This document shows positions 1 through 7,623 of a stretch of DNA of 64,000 nt, piece after piece. Numbering within the stretch: the stretch's first letter is position 1; the number at the start of each line of letters is the position of its first letter. The position numbers and the translations under genes were made by a program. Source of the DNA: Rhodococcus sp. 14-1411-2a (lineage in GTDB: Bacteria; Actinomycetota; Actinomycetes; Mycobacteriales; Mycobacteriaceae); assembly GCF_002259485.1 (NCBI RefSeq), contig NZ_NPGA01000017.1, positions 19,931-83,930 of the forward strand, in the 5' to 3' direction. The notes under the pieces are model-generated. The model saw only the letters and a list, made by a program, of their open reading frames with translations. It did not search any database and was not told the origin of the DNA.

Positions 1-476
1 TGAACTGGAACGACGACGGCGTCGCGATGCTGCAGGACGCGATCTGGGCCAATACCGACAAGCTCTCCGACGAGGCGTACCGGGAGCAGACCGTCAAATT
101 CTTGGCGGCATCGTTGAAGGGCTGGATATTCTGCCGCGACAACGTCGAGACGTGCCGCGACATCACCGTCGCTGCGGGCTCGACACTCGGCGCGAGTCAT
201 CAGCTGTGGCAGGTCAACGAAGTCAACAAACTGATCTGGCCGTCCGCGGACGGGATCGGAATGATCGACGAGGCGGCCTGGCGGCAGACGGTCGACATCG
301 CGAAGTCCACCCGGAATGCCGAGGGCTCGACGGTGCTGACGGCCGACCCCGACGCCGAGGCGTACACCAACGAGTACGTCACCGAGGCTTTGGATTTGTT
401 GAAGGCCGACGGTGTGGATGTGACCGGAGAGTCGTACGCTCCGATGGAGGTCACACTGGAGGAAGGCGGCAAGTAG
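1..476 (+). CDS. ABC transporter substrate-binding protein (NMT1/SsuA-like), C-terminal part
   Basis: The reading frame is open from base 3 at the window edge, so only the last 158 or so residues are visible. The motif pattern (an AMLQDAIWAN-like segment, FLAASLKGWIFCRDN, GASHQLWQVNEVNKLIWPS, then a Met-Ile-Asp-Glu-Ala helix) is that of periplasmic binding proteins of the NMT1/THI5-like group, which deliver pyrimidine precursors, sulfonates or similar small molecules to an ABC importer. The signal peptide and ligand-binding N-lobe lie outside the window. It stops directly before the aminotransferase ATG with no spacer, so the two are co-transcribed. The substrate cannot be read from this fragment. 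Confidence 0.75.
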   Translation, partial: NWNDDGVAMLQDAIWANTDKLSDEAYREQTVKFLAASLKGWIFCRDNVETCRDITVAAGSTLGASHQLWQVNEVNKLIWPSADGIGMIDEAAWRQTVDIAKSTRNAEGSTVLTADPDAEAYTNEYVTEALDLLKADGVDVTGESYAPMEVTLEEGGK

Positions 477-1787
477 ATGGATCACGTGTTCTACTCCTGG
501 TCGGCGCAGGCCGAACTGAATCCGATCACCGTCGAGGGTGCGGAGGGATCGTGGTTCTGGGACGACAAGGGCAAGCGATACCTGGACTTCTCGTCACAGT
601 TGGTCAACGTCAACCTCGGGCATCAGCACCCTGACGTCGTTGCCGCCATCGTCGAACAGGCCCAGGTTCTGACGACCATTTCTCCGACCGTGGCCAACAA
701 CAAACGCAGTGAACTCGCGGCATTGATCGCCGAACGTGCGCCGGGTGATCTCGATCGAGTGTTCTTCACGACCGGTGGCGCAGAAGCCGTCGAGCACGCG
801 GTGCGGCTGGCCCGACAGCACACCGGGCGCACGAAGATGCTTGCCGCGTACCGCTCGTACCACGGTGGAACCGGAGTTGCGATCGGTCTCACCGGTGAGC
901 CGAGGCGTTGGGGCACCGAACCCACCAACGTCGACGTCGTCCGGTTCTTCGGGCCGTATCCCTACCGGTCACCCTGGGGGACAACGACTCCCGAGGACGA
1001 AACGGCCGCAGCACTGGCACACCTCGAACAGGTCATCGTGCTCGAGGGTGCGCAGAACATCGCCGGACTGATCCTCGAATCGGTCATCGGCACCAACGGT
1101 GTGCTGATCCCGCCGCCCGGATATCTGGCCGGCGTTCGGGCGCTGTGCGACAAGTACGGAATCGTCTACATCGCCGACGAAGTGATGGTCGGGTTCGGGC
1201 GAATCGGCGAATGGTTCGCATGCCAGGCCTGGGATGTGACACCGGATCTGATCACGTTCGCCAAGGGCGTCAACTCCGGGTACGTGCCTCTGGGCGGGGT
1301 GGTCATCTCGGAGAAGATCGCCTCGCAGTTCGATCACAAGCCCTATCCCGGCGGGTTGACCTACTCCGGTCACGTGCTCGGGTGCGCCGCCGGCGTGGCA
1401 TCCATCGGAGTGTTCGAGCGCGACAAGATTCTTCCGCACGTGCGTCACGTCGGGGAGGACGTACTCGGGGCGGGCCTGTCGAAGCTGGCCGAATCTCATC
1501 CGAGCGTGGGCGAGGTGCGCGGTAAGGGATTCTTCTGGGCCGTCGAATTGGTCAAGGACGGCCAGACCAGGGAACCGTTGGTGCCGTTCGCTGCGTCGGG
1601 CAAGGACGCGGCGGCCATGGGCACGGTGACCGCCGCGGCAAAGTCGCGTGGGTTGTGGCCGTTCGTGGCAGGTAACCGTCTGCAGATCGCACCCCCGCTG
1701 ACGACCTCGGAGGACGAGATTCGTCAGGGACTGGAAATCCTCGACGAGGTGCTGACGGTCGCGGACGGGTTCACCGTCGACGGGTGA
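477..1787 (+). CDS. class III (omega-amino acid) aminotransferase
   Basis: This is a PLP-dependent fold-type I aminotransferase of 436 residues, normal for class III. The class III signature is clear: an Asp in YIADEVMVGFGR around residue 236 contacts the pyridine nitrogen, and the Schiff-base lysine is K263 in FAKGVNSGYVPLGG. The N-terminal GSWFWDDKGKRYLDF and central FTTGGAEAVEHAVRLAR segments are also typical. Such enzymes move amino groups from omega-amino acids, polyamines or taurine to pyruvate or 2-oxoglutarate; the donor is not predictable here. Its ATG directly follows the stop of the binding-protein gene, which suggests the imported compound or a derivative is its substrate. It is convergent with the FAD oxidase without any gap. 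Confidence 0.85.
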   Translation: MDHVFYSWSAQAELNPITVEGAEGSWFWDDKGKRYLDFSSQLVNVNLGHQHPDVVAAIVEQAQVLTTISPTVANNKRSELAALIAERAPGDLDRVFFTTGGAEAVEHAVRLARQHTGRTKMLAAYRSYHGGTGVAIGLTGEPRRWGTEPTNVDVVRFFGPYPYRSPWGTTTPEDETAAALAHLEQVIVLEGAQNIAGLILESVIGTNGVLIPPPGYLAGVRALCDKYGIVYIADEVMVGFGRIGEWFACQAWDVTPDLITFAKGVNSGYVPLGGVVISEKIASQFDHKPYPGGLTYSGHVLGCAAGVASIGVFERDKILPHVRHVGEDVLGAGLSKLAESHPSVGEVRGKGFFWAVELVKDGQTREPLVPFAASGKDAAAMGTVTAAAKSRGLWPFVAGNRLQIAPPLTTSEDEIRQGLEILDEVLTVADGFTVDG

Positions 1788-3170
1788 TCACAGCACCGCA
1801 CCGGGGTTGAGGATGCCCGCCGGATCGAGGGCAGTCTTGATCCTGCGGGTCAGCTCCATGACGTCCTCACCGACCTGATCGGGCAGCCAGGCCTTCTTGA
1901 GGCGACCGACACCGTGTTCACCGGTGATGGTGCCGCCCAACGAAATTGCCAGATCCATGATCGCGCCGAAGGCGATGTTGGCGCGCCGTGTCATGTCGGC
2001 GTCCTCGGGGTCGAAGACGATCAGGGGGTGGGTGTTGCCGTCGCCGGCGTGGGCGATGACCGCCACCAGCACGTCGTATTTCGTGGACAGCTCGGCGATT
2101 CCGTCGACGAGGGCCGGAAGTGCGGGCAGTGGAACCCCGACGTCCTCGAGCAGCAGGCTGCCGAGTCGCTCGACCGCGGGAATGGCGAATCGCCGTGCGG
2201 CAGCGAAGGCCTCACCCTCGTCGGGGTCGTCGGTGGTGAAGACATCCGATGCGCCGGCCTCGGTGCACGCGGCCGCCATGATCTCGATCTCGCGACCTCG
2301 GTCGGCACCGGGGGAGTCGGACCGAGCAATGAGCATCGCTGCCGCCTCGCGATCGAGTCCCATGTTCATGGCATCTTCGACGGCACCGATGGACGCGCGG
2401 TCCATGAACTCGAGCATCGACGGCCTCAAGTTCCGGGTGATGGCCAGAATTGCGGCGGTCGCGTCGTGTACCGACGCGAACGACGCGACCACCGTACTGG
2501 CGGGAGGTTGCGCCGGGATCAGTCGAAGAGTGATCTCGGTGATGATGCCCAGCGTGCCCTCGGAGCCGACGAACAGCTTCGCAAGGGACAGGCCCGCAAC
2601 GTCTTTCAGGCGTGGCCCACCCAGTCGGACGGCGGTACCGTCGGCCAGGACGACCTCGAGACCGAGAACGTAATCGGTGGTGACGCCGTACTTCACACAG
2701 CACAGGCCGCCCGCATTGGTGGCCGCATTGCCTCCGATGGAACACATCTCGAACGAGGACGGGTCCGGTGGGTACCAGAGGCCGTGCTCTGCGACGGCCT
2801 TCTTGACCTCGACGTTGAGCAGCCCGGGTTGTACGACGGCGATGCGGGTCACCGGGTCGACGGTGATCTCGCGCATCAACTCGGTGGTGAGCACGATTCC
2901 GCCGTCCACGGCGGTGGCTCCACCGGACAAACCCGATCCGGCGCCGCGTGGGACGACCGCCACGTTGTGCTCGGTGGCCCACCGCATGACGGCGCGAACG
3001 TCCTCGGTGGACTGTGCGCGCACGACGGCCAGTGGGGTGCCGGCGTCGGGATCCTTCGCCCAGTCGCGGCGGTAGCCCTCGGTGATGTCCGGGTCGGTGA
3101 CCACCGCGCCGGGTGACAGCAGGGATTCGAGCTCGCTCAGGCGGGCATCTGTATCGGTCGTCACCGACAT
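1788..3170 (-). CDS. FAD-binding oxidoreductase, GlcD / D-2-hydroxyacid dehydrogenase type
   Basis: The 460-residue protein has the two-domain VAO/PCMH flavoprotein layout. An N-terminal FAD-binding domain carries PRGAGSGLSGGATAV at about residues 75-90 and GSEGTLGIITEITL near residue 205. A C-terminal FAD-oxidase domain has the HAGDGNTHPLIVF and GEHGVGRLKK motifs that hold metal and hydroxyacid in D-lactate and glycolate dehydrogenases. It should oxidise a D-2-hydroxyacid such as glycolate or D-lactate. It is convergent with the aminotransferase; their stop codons abut. No GlcE or GlcF partner is adjacent, so it probably works as a single-chain enzyme. Confidence 0.85.
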   Translation of the reverse strand: MSVTTDTDARLSELESLLSPGAVVTDPDITEGYRRDWAKDPDAGTPLAVVRAQSTEDVRAVMRWATEHNVAVVPRGAGSGLSGGATAVDGGIVLTTELMREITVDPVTRIAVVQPGLLNVEVKKAVAEHGLWYPPDPSSFEMCSIGGNAATNAGGLCCVKYGVTTDYVLGLEVVLADGTAVRLGGPRLKDVAGLSLAKLFVGSEGTLGIITEITLRLIPAQPPASTVVASFASVHDATAAILAITRNLRPSMLEFMDRASIGAVEDAMNMGLDREAAAMLIARSDSPGADRGREIEIMAAACTEAGASDVFTTDDPDEGEAFAAARRFAIPAVERLGSLLLEDVGVPLPALPALVDGIAELSTKYDVLVAVIAHAGDGNTHPLIVFDPEDADMTRRANIAFGAIMDLAISLGGTITGEHGVGRLKKAWLPDQVGEDVMELTRRIKTALDPAGILNPGAVL

Positions 3171-3260
3171 CTCGGTCTCCTCACATCGAAATTGTGACCG
3201 TCGCCACTCGAGTGTGTCACGGCCGCGTGTGCGGTGGAGTCGGGGCCGGTCGGCGCTCGG

Positions 3261-3797
3261 TCACTGATTGCGTTGCAGCGTCAGTTCTGCGAGTTCGGTG
3301 GCGGCGGCGCACGGGTCGGCCGGACTGGCGCCTCGGTACTGCACCCACCAAGTGATGACACCCGAGTACGCCGCGCTGATTCCGCACGACGACGGATCGT
3401 CCGGCCGTCGTGACAGGAACGCCGTGGTGCCGGCAACGGTGACGTCTTCGGTCGCGTAGCCGAGCCGATCGGCCAGGTCTCGCTCGCGCGAGAGTGCATC
3501 GTTCTCGAACCAGGCGAAAGTCACATCGATGAGTCCGCCGCCGCCGATGCCGGTCCACATGCACACTGCACCGTAGAAGTACTGCTCGACGAGGTCGGCA
3601 CCCACTGTTTCGGCGATGGTGGGATCAGGGACGGCGATGCACTCCCCGAGCAGCTTGTCGAACTGTCCGCTGCCGCCGGATCGAGCGGGCACGGCCGTAC
3701 CGGTCACGGTGGTGGTGCATCCGGTACCGACGGCCGCAGTGACGAGGACAGCGGCGAGGACGCGGCGGGTGGAATCGGCGGAGCGGAATGTCGACAT
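3261..3797 (-). CDS. DUF3558-type lipoprotein, downstream copy
   Basis: I start this at the ATG giving MSTFRSAD, because it is followed by a short hydrophobic segment and a lipobox-like VGTGC near residue 26; the frame upstream of this point runs antisense inside the neighbouring gene and is not protein-like. The mature part has the DUF3558 layout: a conserved LLGECIAVPDP segment, a cysteine before a Trp (CMWTGIG), an AWFEND strand, and a final disulfide-type pair (SSCGI, DPCAAA). The 178-residue length fits the family. It follows its paralogue with a 4-nt gap, so both are one transcript. DUF3558 proteins are exported lipoproteins of mycolic-acid bacteria with no established function. Confidence 0.75.
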   Translation of the reverse strand: MSTFRSADSTRRVLAAVLVTAAVGTGCTTTVTGTAVPARSGGSGQFDKLLGECIAVPDPTIAETVGADLVEQYFYGAVCMWTGIGGGGLIDVTFAWFENDALSRERDLADRLGYATEDVTVAGTTAFLSRRPDDPSSCGISAAYSGVITWWVQYRGASPADPCAAATELAELTLQRNQ

Positions 3798-3801
3798 CAG
3801 G

Positions 3802-4317
3802 CTACTTCGCCTTCGAGATCGTGGTTCTGGCCAGATCCTCGACGACGTCGCAGGAATCGCGGGGGCCGTCGACCACGAAGTTGACGGACCAGTGCACGAA
3901 GCCGTCCCCGTTCTCGACTCCGGCCTCGCACGACGCTCCCGACGCCGCGGCGGTGAATCCAGGGTGACCGTCCACATCGATGCGCTCGATGGTGCGACCG
4001 ACGGCCTCGGCCACGGAACTCTCTCGGTCGATGGGGCTGCCGCGGTACCAGGTGAACATCGCGTACGCGCCGCTCGCGGATTCCCAGCGGCAACGAATGG
4101 CGTTCTCGGACACCGCCGTCAGGTCGGATACGGCCGTGAGTTCCTGCACTTCTGCGTCGTCCATCGAGCCGCATTCACCGACGAAGAGTTCTTCGGTGAT
4201 GGGTCGGTCGGCCGTCTCGGACGTATCCGGACCGGCCTCGGTGGCCGGCGTGTTCGAGCATCCGACCAGCCCGCACGCGACCGCAGCGATCAAGGCTGCA
4301 ACGGCTCGAGTGCGCAC
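3802..4317 (-). CDS. DUF3558-type lipoprotein, upstream copy
   Basis: The GTG start is chosen because it begins a clean lipoprotein signal: VRTR, a hydrophobic Ala/Val/Leu stretch, then the lipobox LVGC with the acylated Cys near residue 20. The 171-residue product carries the same features as the next gene: an LFVGECGSMDDAEV segment, an R-C-R-W strand, a Tyr-Arg-Gly turn, and cysteines near the end in ASCEAG and DSCDVV. A TAAAGT box lies 8 nt upstream on this strand, so the mRNA may be leaderless. The pair looks like a local duplication; by eye the two proteins have diverged strongly outside these motifs. Confidence 0.72.
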   Translation of the reverse strand: MRTRAVAALIAAVACGLVGCSNTPATEAGPDTSETADRPITEELFVGECGSMDDAEVQELTAVSDLTAVSENAIRCRWESASGAYAMFTWYRGSPIDRESSVAEAVGRTIERIDVDGHPGFTAAASGASCEAGVENGDGFVHWSVNFVVDGPRDSCDVVEDLARTTISKAK

Positions 4318-4325
4318 GAACGCGG

Positions 4326-4331
4326 ACTTTA
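4326..4331 (-). promoter_or_regulatory. -10-like box (TAAAGT) of the lipoprotein pair
   Basis: On the minus strand TAAAGT lies 8 nt before the GTG of the first DUF3558 gene. A TANNNT element at this distance places transcription start at or next to the start codon. No good -35 is visible. Confidence 0.35.
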
Positions 4332-4509
4332 CCCACCCTGTCGGGGAGAGGGAGAGCGTTTGACCGAAGTGAGTCACATCAGTAACACCAGCCTCAGGCG
4401 TTACCAGATCGATGCGTCGTCGACACGTAAATTTGTAGTTCGCCACGCTAGCGTCCAGCGCAGCGAACCTCGCACTCCACGCGGTGCGAGTCGACAAGGA
4501 GGCTGCACC

Positions 4510-4821
4510 ATGATCGATCCCGGAAGTGACTCCTGGAACTACGTGGCCGCGATGTTCTCGTACGAATTTCTCGGGGGCGGAATCGAATACGACACCATCG
4601 AGCGCATTCACCGAGGCGAGATCGACGAGTGGGTTCAGGCGCTGACACAGTCCGGGCTCTTCGATCGAGCAGCCATCGCGCAAATTGCCGACTCGTGGCA
4701 TCAGGCCCCTCGCCAGTTGTTCGACATGCTGGTGCTCGACGCGGACGAAATGACCGCCAGACGGTGCTCGCTGGCGTGGTCCTCGCTGGACCGACTCGCT
4801 CCACTTGCTCGCCTGGGCTGA
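4510..4821 (+). CDS. small orphan protein, paralogue of the product at 10392-10715
   Basis: This 103-residue protein has no family I recognise. The start is decided by a perfect AAGGAGG at 4496-4502, seven bases before the ATG. It is rich in acidic and aromatic residues and has no signal peptide or membrane segment. Residues from about 12 to 89 align without gaps to the protein encoded at 10392, about 25 of 78 positions identical by eye. The shared core is E-W-[VI]-x-A-L-T-x-S-G-L-F, followed by an Ile-x-x-x-W helix and a DE-M/I helix. It stands alone: divergent from the lipoprotein pair and convergent with the peptidase E gene 24 bp away. The fold looks all-helical; its role is unknown. Confidence 0.7.
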   Translation: MIDPGSDSWNYVAAMFSYEFLGGGIEYDTIERIHRGEIDEWVQALTQSGLFDRAAIAQIADSWHQAPRQLFDMLVLDADEMTARRCSLAWSSLDRLAPLARLG

Positions 4822-4845
4822 AGACTCGCCCGGGCCGAAGGACGG

Positions 4846-5490
4846 TCAACTACCGAGCACACGCGTTCCCGACGCATCGACGACGATGGCCTGTTCGTCG
4901 GTCAACCCACGGCAGTCGATGCCGTCCCTGCGCAGGCGCTGCATCGTTGCATGCCCCGAATCGTTCTCGTCCAGAACGGAATTCAGGTGCGGGACGATCG
5001 AGAAACCGACCAGGCCCAGTCCGGTCCACACCGGATCGACACCTGTCGCGGGCCGAACCTCGCCGGGGTCGTCCGCGTCCTCGACGCCGATCAACGACGG
5101 TGCGGCAACACACGCGCCCGCGCTGTATCCGCCGTACACGATCGATCCTCGCCGAACACGCTCGGCGATGACCTCGTCTGCGCCCGAGCGGGCGAGCTGA
5201 GCGCGCAGGACGAACGTGTTGCCCCCGCGCACCCACACCGCGCCGAAGTCGTCGAGGGCGCGCTCGAGAGCAGCGGACCGACCCACGTACTCGCGCAGAT
5301 CCAGCTCGGCAGGCCGATACCCGAGCGCCCGCAGCGGAACGAACTCGCTTGTGAGCGAGGATTCGCGAGCGGCGCGCGGCCACGCGTCCGATGCGTTCGC
5401 AATCACGGCGAGATCGGACGGTGGGCCGGTGAGGTCGACGAAAGCCTCGGAGTGGCCACCGAATCGATACGACGACAGGAACAGCTTCAT
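4846..5490 (-). CDS. peptidase E (S51 family, class I glutamine amidotransferase-like)
   Basis: The 214-residue protein begins MKLFLSSYRFGGHSEAF, like S51 peptidases. It has the nucleophile elbow GGYSAGACV around residues 120-128, whose Ser is the catalytic base-activated nucleophile, and the preceding VRGGNTFVLRAQLARSG segment that is typical of PepE/cyanophycinase-like proteins. Family members cleave Asp-Xaa dipeptides. Its start overlaps the end of the upstream HIT gene by 4 nt (5487-5490), so the two are translationally coupled. Nothing in the context shows why a dipeptidase and a nucleotide hydrolase should be paired. Confidence 0.82.
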   Translation of the reverse strand: MKLFLSSYRFGGHSEAFVDLTGPPSDLAVIANASDAWPRAARESSLTSEFVPLRALGYRPAELDLREYVGRSAALERALDDFGAVWVRGGNTFVLRAQLARSGADEVIAERVRRGSIVYGGYSAGACVAAPSLIGVEDADDPGEVRPATGVDPVWTGLGLVGFSIVPHLNSVLDENDSGHATMQRLRRDGIDCRGLTDEQAIVVDASGTRVLGS

Positions 5491-5936
5491 GCTGTCGGAT
5501 CGCCATCGAGCCGGGCCAACCCGACACGAACGGCGTCTGCGACACGCTCGGGCTCACTCAGACGACGTGTCACGAAGCCGGCCGCGAACCGGAAGCGGTC
5601 CCGGTGCCAACGAGGCACCACGTGCAGATGCAGGTGGAAGACCGTCTGAAATGCGGCCTTACCGTCGTTGATCACGAGATTGGCTCCGTCGGCGCGCAGG
5701 TCCGAGTGCCGGACCGCGCGCGCCAGCGTGTGCCCGACGCGAAACACGTCTGCGGCCGCGTCCGGGTGGGTCGCGTTCAGATCGGTGGCGTGCTCGCGCG
5801 GAACGACGAGCAGGTGGCCGCGAGTGACCGGCCGGATGTCGAGAAACGCGACGGCATGGTCGTTCTCGAACACGCGGTGCGCGGGAGCGTCACCCGCGAC
5901 GATGGCACAGAAGATGCAAGGTTCCACGGTTGTCAC
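5487..5936 (-). CDS. HIT-family nucleotide-binding hydrolase
   Basis: The 149-residue protein has the full histidine-triad layout: CIFCAIVAGDAPAHRVFEND at the N-terminus with two Cys in a CxxC-like arrangement, a DIRPVTRGHLLVVPREH strand-loop, and the active-site triad FHLHLHVVPRW near residue 100. HIT proteins hydrolyse AMP-lysine, AMP-NH2 or dinucleoside polyphosphates. It is the first gene of a two-gene operon with peptidase E. The ATG start is supported by the position of the conserved CIFC motif, seven residues in, as in other family members. Confidence 0.88.
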   Translation of the reverse strand: MTTVEPCIFCAIVAGDAPAHRVFENDHAVAFLDIRPVTRGHLLVVPREHATDLNATHPDAAADVFRVGHTLARAVRHSDLRADGANLVINDGKAAFQTVFHLHLHVVPRWHRDRFRFAAGFVTRRLSEPERVADAVRVGLARLDGDPTA

Positions 5937-6181
5937 TGTAGGGTCCGTTCATCACCGATAGACCCATATGGCGCGCATCACAATTGCGCTCCCCGTGGCC
6001 GAGGAATGTCGAAACGGACTCGATTCAGAACGAATCGGACTGTGTTCCGGGCTACCCGCGGTCTGTCTCCTCTGGCTACTATCAGGGACCTTGTGCCTTG
6101 TCGCATGGGTTCGTCCGCTCGTCGCAGGCTCGGAGCCGTTGGTCGATTCGTGGACACCATTCAACGCAGGAAGACGGAGAT

Positions 6182-7300
6182 TTGGATACATCGCAGAGCA
6201 CTGAGAAGGGTTCGGGATCCACGACTGTCGTCGGTGTGGTTCGGGAATCGGGGGAGGGTGAACGTCGTGTCGCTCTGGTGCCCAAGATCGTTGCCTCCCT
6301 GGCGGGCAAGGGCGTCGAGATCGTCGTCGAGTCCGGCGCCGGTCTCGGCGCTCTGATTCCCGACGAGCTGTACGTCGCCGCCGGAGCGACAATCGGTGAT
6401 CCGTGGTCGGCCGACGTCGTGGTGAAGGTCGCGCCGCCGTCCGATGCCGAGATCGCCAAGCTGACGTCGGGTTCGACGCTCATCGGATTCTTGGCACCGC
6501 GCAACGCGGAGAACAGCATCGGGGCGTTGAAGGCGGCTGGTGTACAGGCCTTCGCCGTCGAAGCGATCCCGCGGATCTCACGGGCGCAGGTGATGGACGC
6601 ACTGTCCTCTCAGGCCAACGTCGCCGGCTACAAGGCCGTGCTGCTGGCCGCGTCGGAGTCCACCCGGTTCTTCCCGATGCTCACCACCGCCGCGGGCACC
6701 GTCAAGCCCGCCACCGTGCTGGTACTGGGCGTCGGCGTGGCAGGTCTGCAGGCGCTCGCCACCGCGAAGCGTCTCGGCGGCCGCCCCACCGGGTACGACG
6801 TGCGTCCTGAGGTGGCGGACCAGGTTCGTTCCGTCGGCGCGCAGTGGCTCGATCTGGGGATCGACGCCGCAGGCGAGGGCGGATACGCGCGTGAGCTGAC
6901 CGAAGACGAACGGGTGCAACAGCAGAAGGCTCTCGAAGAGGCCATCAAGGGATTCGACGTGGTCATCACCACCGCGTTGGTTCCCGGACGCCCCGCCCCG
7001 CGACTGGTCACGGCCGCGGCCGTCGAGGGCATGAAGCCGGGCAGCGTCGTGGTCGACCTCGCAGGGGAAACCGGTGGCAACTGTGAACTCACCGAGCCCG
7101 GCGAGACCGTCGTCAAGCACGACGTCACCATCTGCTCCCCGTTGAACTTGCCGGCCTCGATGCCCGAGCACGCCAGCGAGCTGTACTCGAAGAACATCTC
7201 GGCATTGCTCGAACTCATGTTGGTGGACGGCAAGCTCGCTCCGGATTTCTCGGACGAGGTCCTCGCCGGCGCCTGCGTGACACGTGAGAAGGAGAACTGA
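6182..7300 (+). CDS. pntAA: NAD(P) transhydrogenase subunit alpha, part 1
   Basis: This is the soluble NAD(H)-binding dI component of proton-translocating transhydrogenase. The start is best placed at a TTG (6182) preceded by AGGAAG 8 nt upstream; it gives LDTSQSTEKG and then the conserved VVGVVRESGEGERRVALVPKIV. The Rossmann nucleotide site LVLGVGVAGLQALATAKRLG lies near residue 180, and the RQD-loop-like region and GNCELTEPGE occur later. About 372 residues, the usual size for the split form. No ATG or GTG start fits better with the alignment. It overlaps the next gene by one base (TGATG), so the three pnt genes form one operon that exchanges reducing equivalents between NADH and NADP+ using the proton gradient. 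Confidence 0.88.
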   Translation: MDTSQSTEKGSGSTTVVGVVRESGEGERRVALVPKIVASLAGKGVEIVVESGAGLGALIPDELYVAAGATIGDPWSADVVVKVAPPSDAEIAKLTSGSTLIGFLAPRNAENSIGALKAAGVQAFAVEAIPRISRAQVMDALSSQANVAGYKAVLLAASESTRFFPMLTTAAGTVKPATVLVLGVGVAGLQALATAKRLGGRPTGYDVRPEVADQVRSVGAQWLDLGIDAAGEGGYARELTEDERVQQQKALEEAIKGFDVVITTALVPGRPAPRLVTAAAVEGMKPGSVVVDLAGETGGNCELTEPGETVVKHDVTICSPLNLPASMPEHASELYSKNISALLELMLVDGKLAPDFSDEVLAGACVTREKEN

Positions 7301-7623
7301 TGTACACCCCGCTGCTCGCGAACATCGCGATCCTGGTGCTGTCCGGGTTCGTCGGCTTCGCGGTGATCTCCAAGGTGCCCAACACCTTGCACACCCCGTT
7401 GATGTCGGGAACCAATGCCATCCACGGCATCGTCGTGCTCGGTGCCCTGGTGGTGCTCGGCAAGGTCGAGGATCCGTCCATCGGCCTGCAGGTCATCCTG
7501 TTCGTCGCTCTCGTGTTCGGAACGGTCAACGTCATCGGTGGATTCGTGGTCACCGACCGCATGCTCGGCATGTTCAAGTCCAAGCCCGTTCCTGCCAAGG
7601 CCACGAAGGGTGCTGACTCCTGA
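7300..7623 (+). CDS. pntAB: NAD(P) transhydrogenase subunit alpha, part 2 (membrane)
   Basis: A 107-residue membrane protein with three or four hydrophobic helices. The hallmark HTPLMSGTNAIHGIVVLGA segment near residues 30-50 forms part of the proton channel in domain dII. In enterobacteria this is fused to the dI part; the split into two short genes is common in Alphaproteobacteria and Actinobacteria. Start and stop each share one base with the neighbours, which supports coupled synthesis of equal amounts of the three chains. Confidence 0.9.
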   Translation: MYTPLLANIAILVLSGFVGFAVISKVPNTLHTPLMSGTNAIHGIVVLGALVVLGKVEDPSIGLQVILFVALVFGTVNVIGGFVVTDRMLGMFKSKPVPAKATKGADS

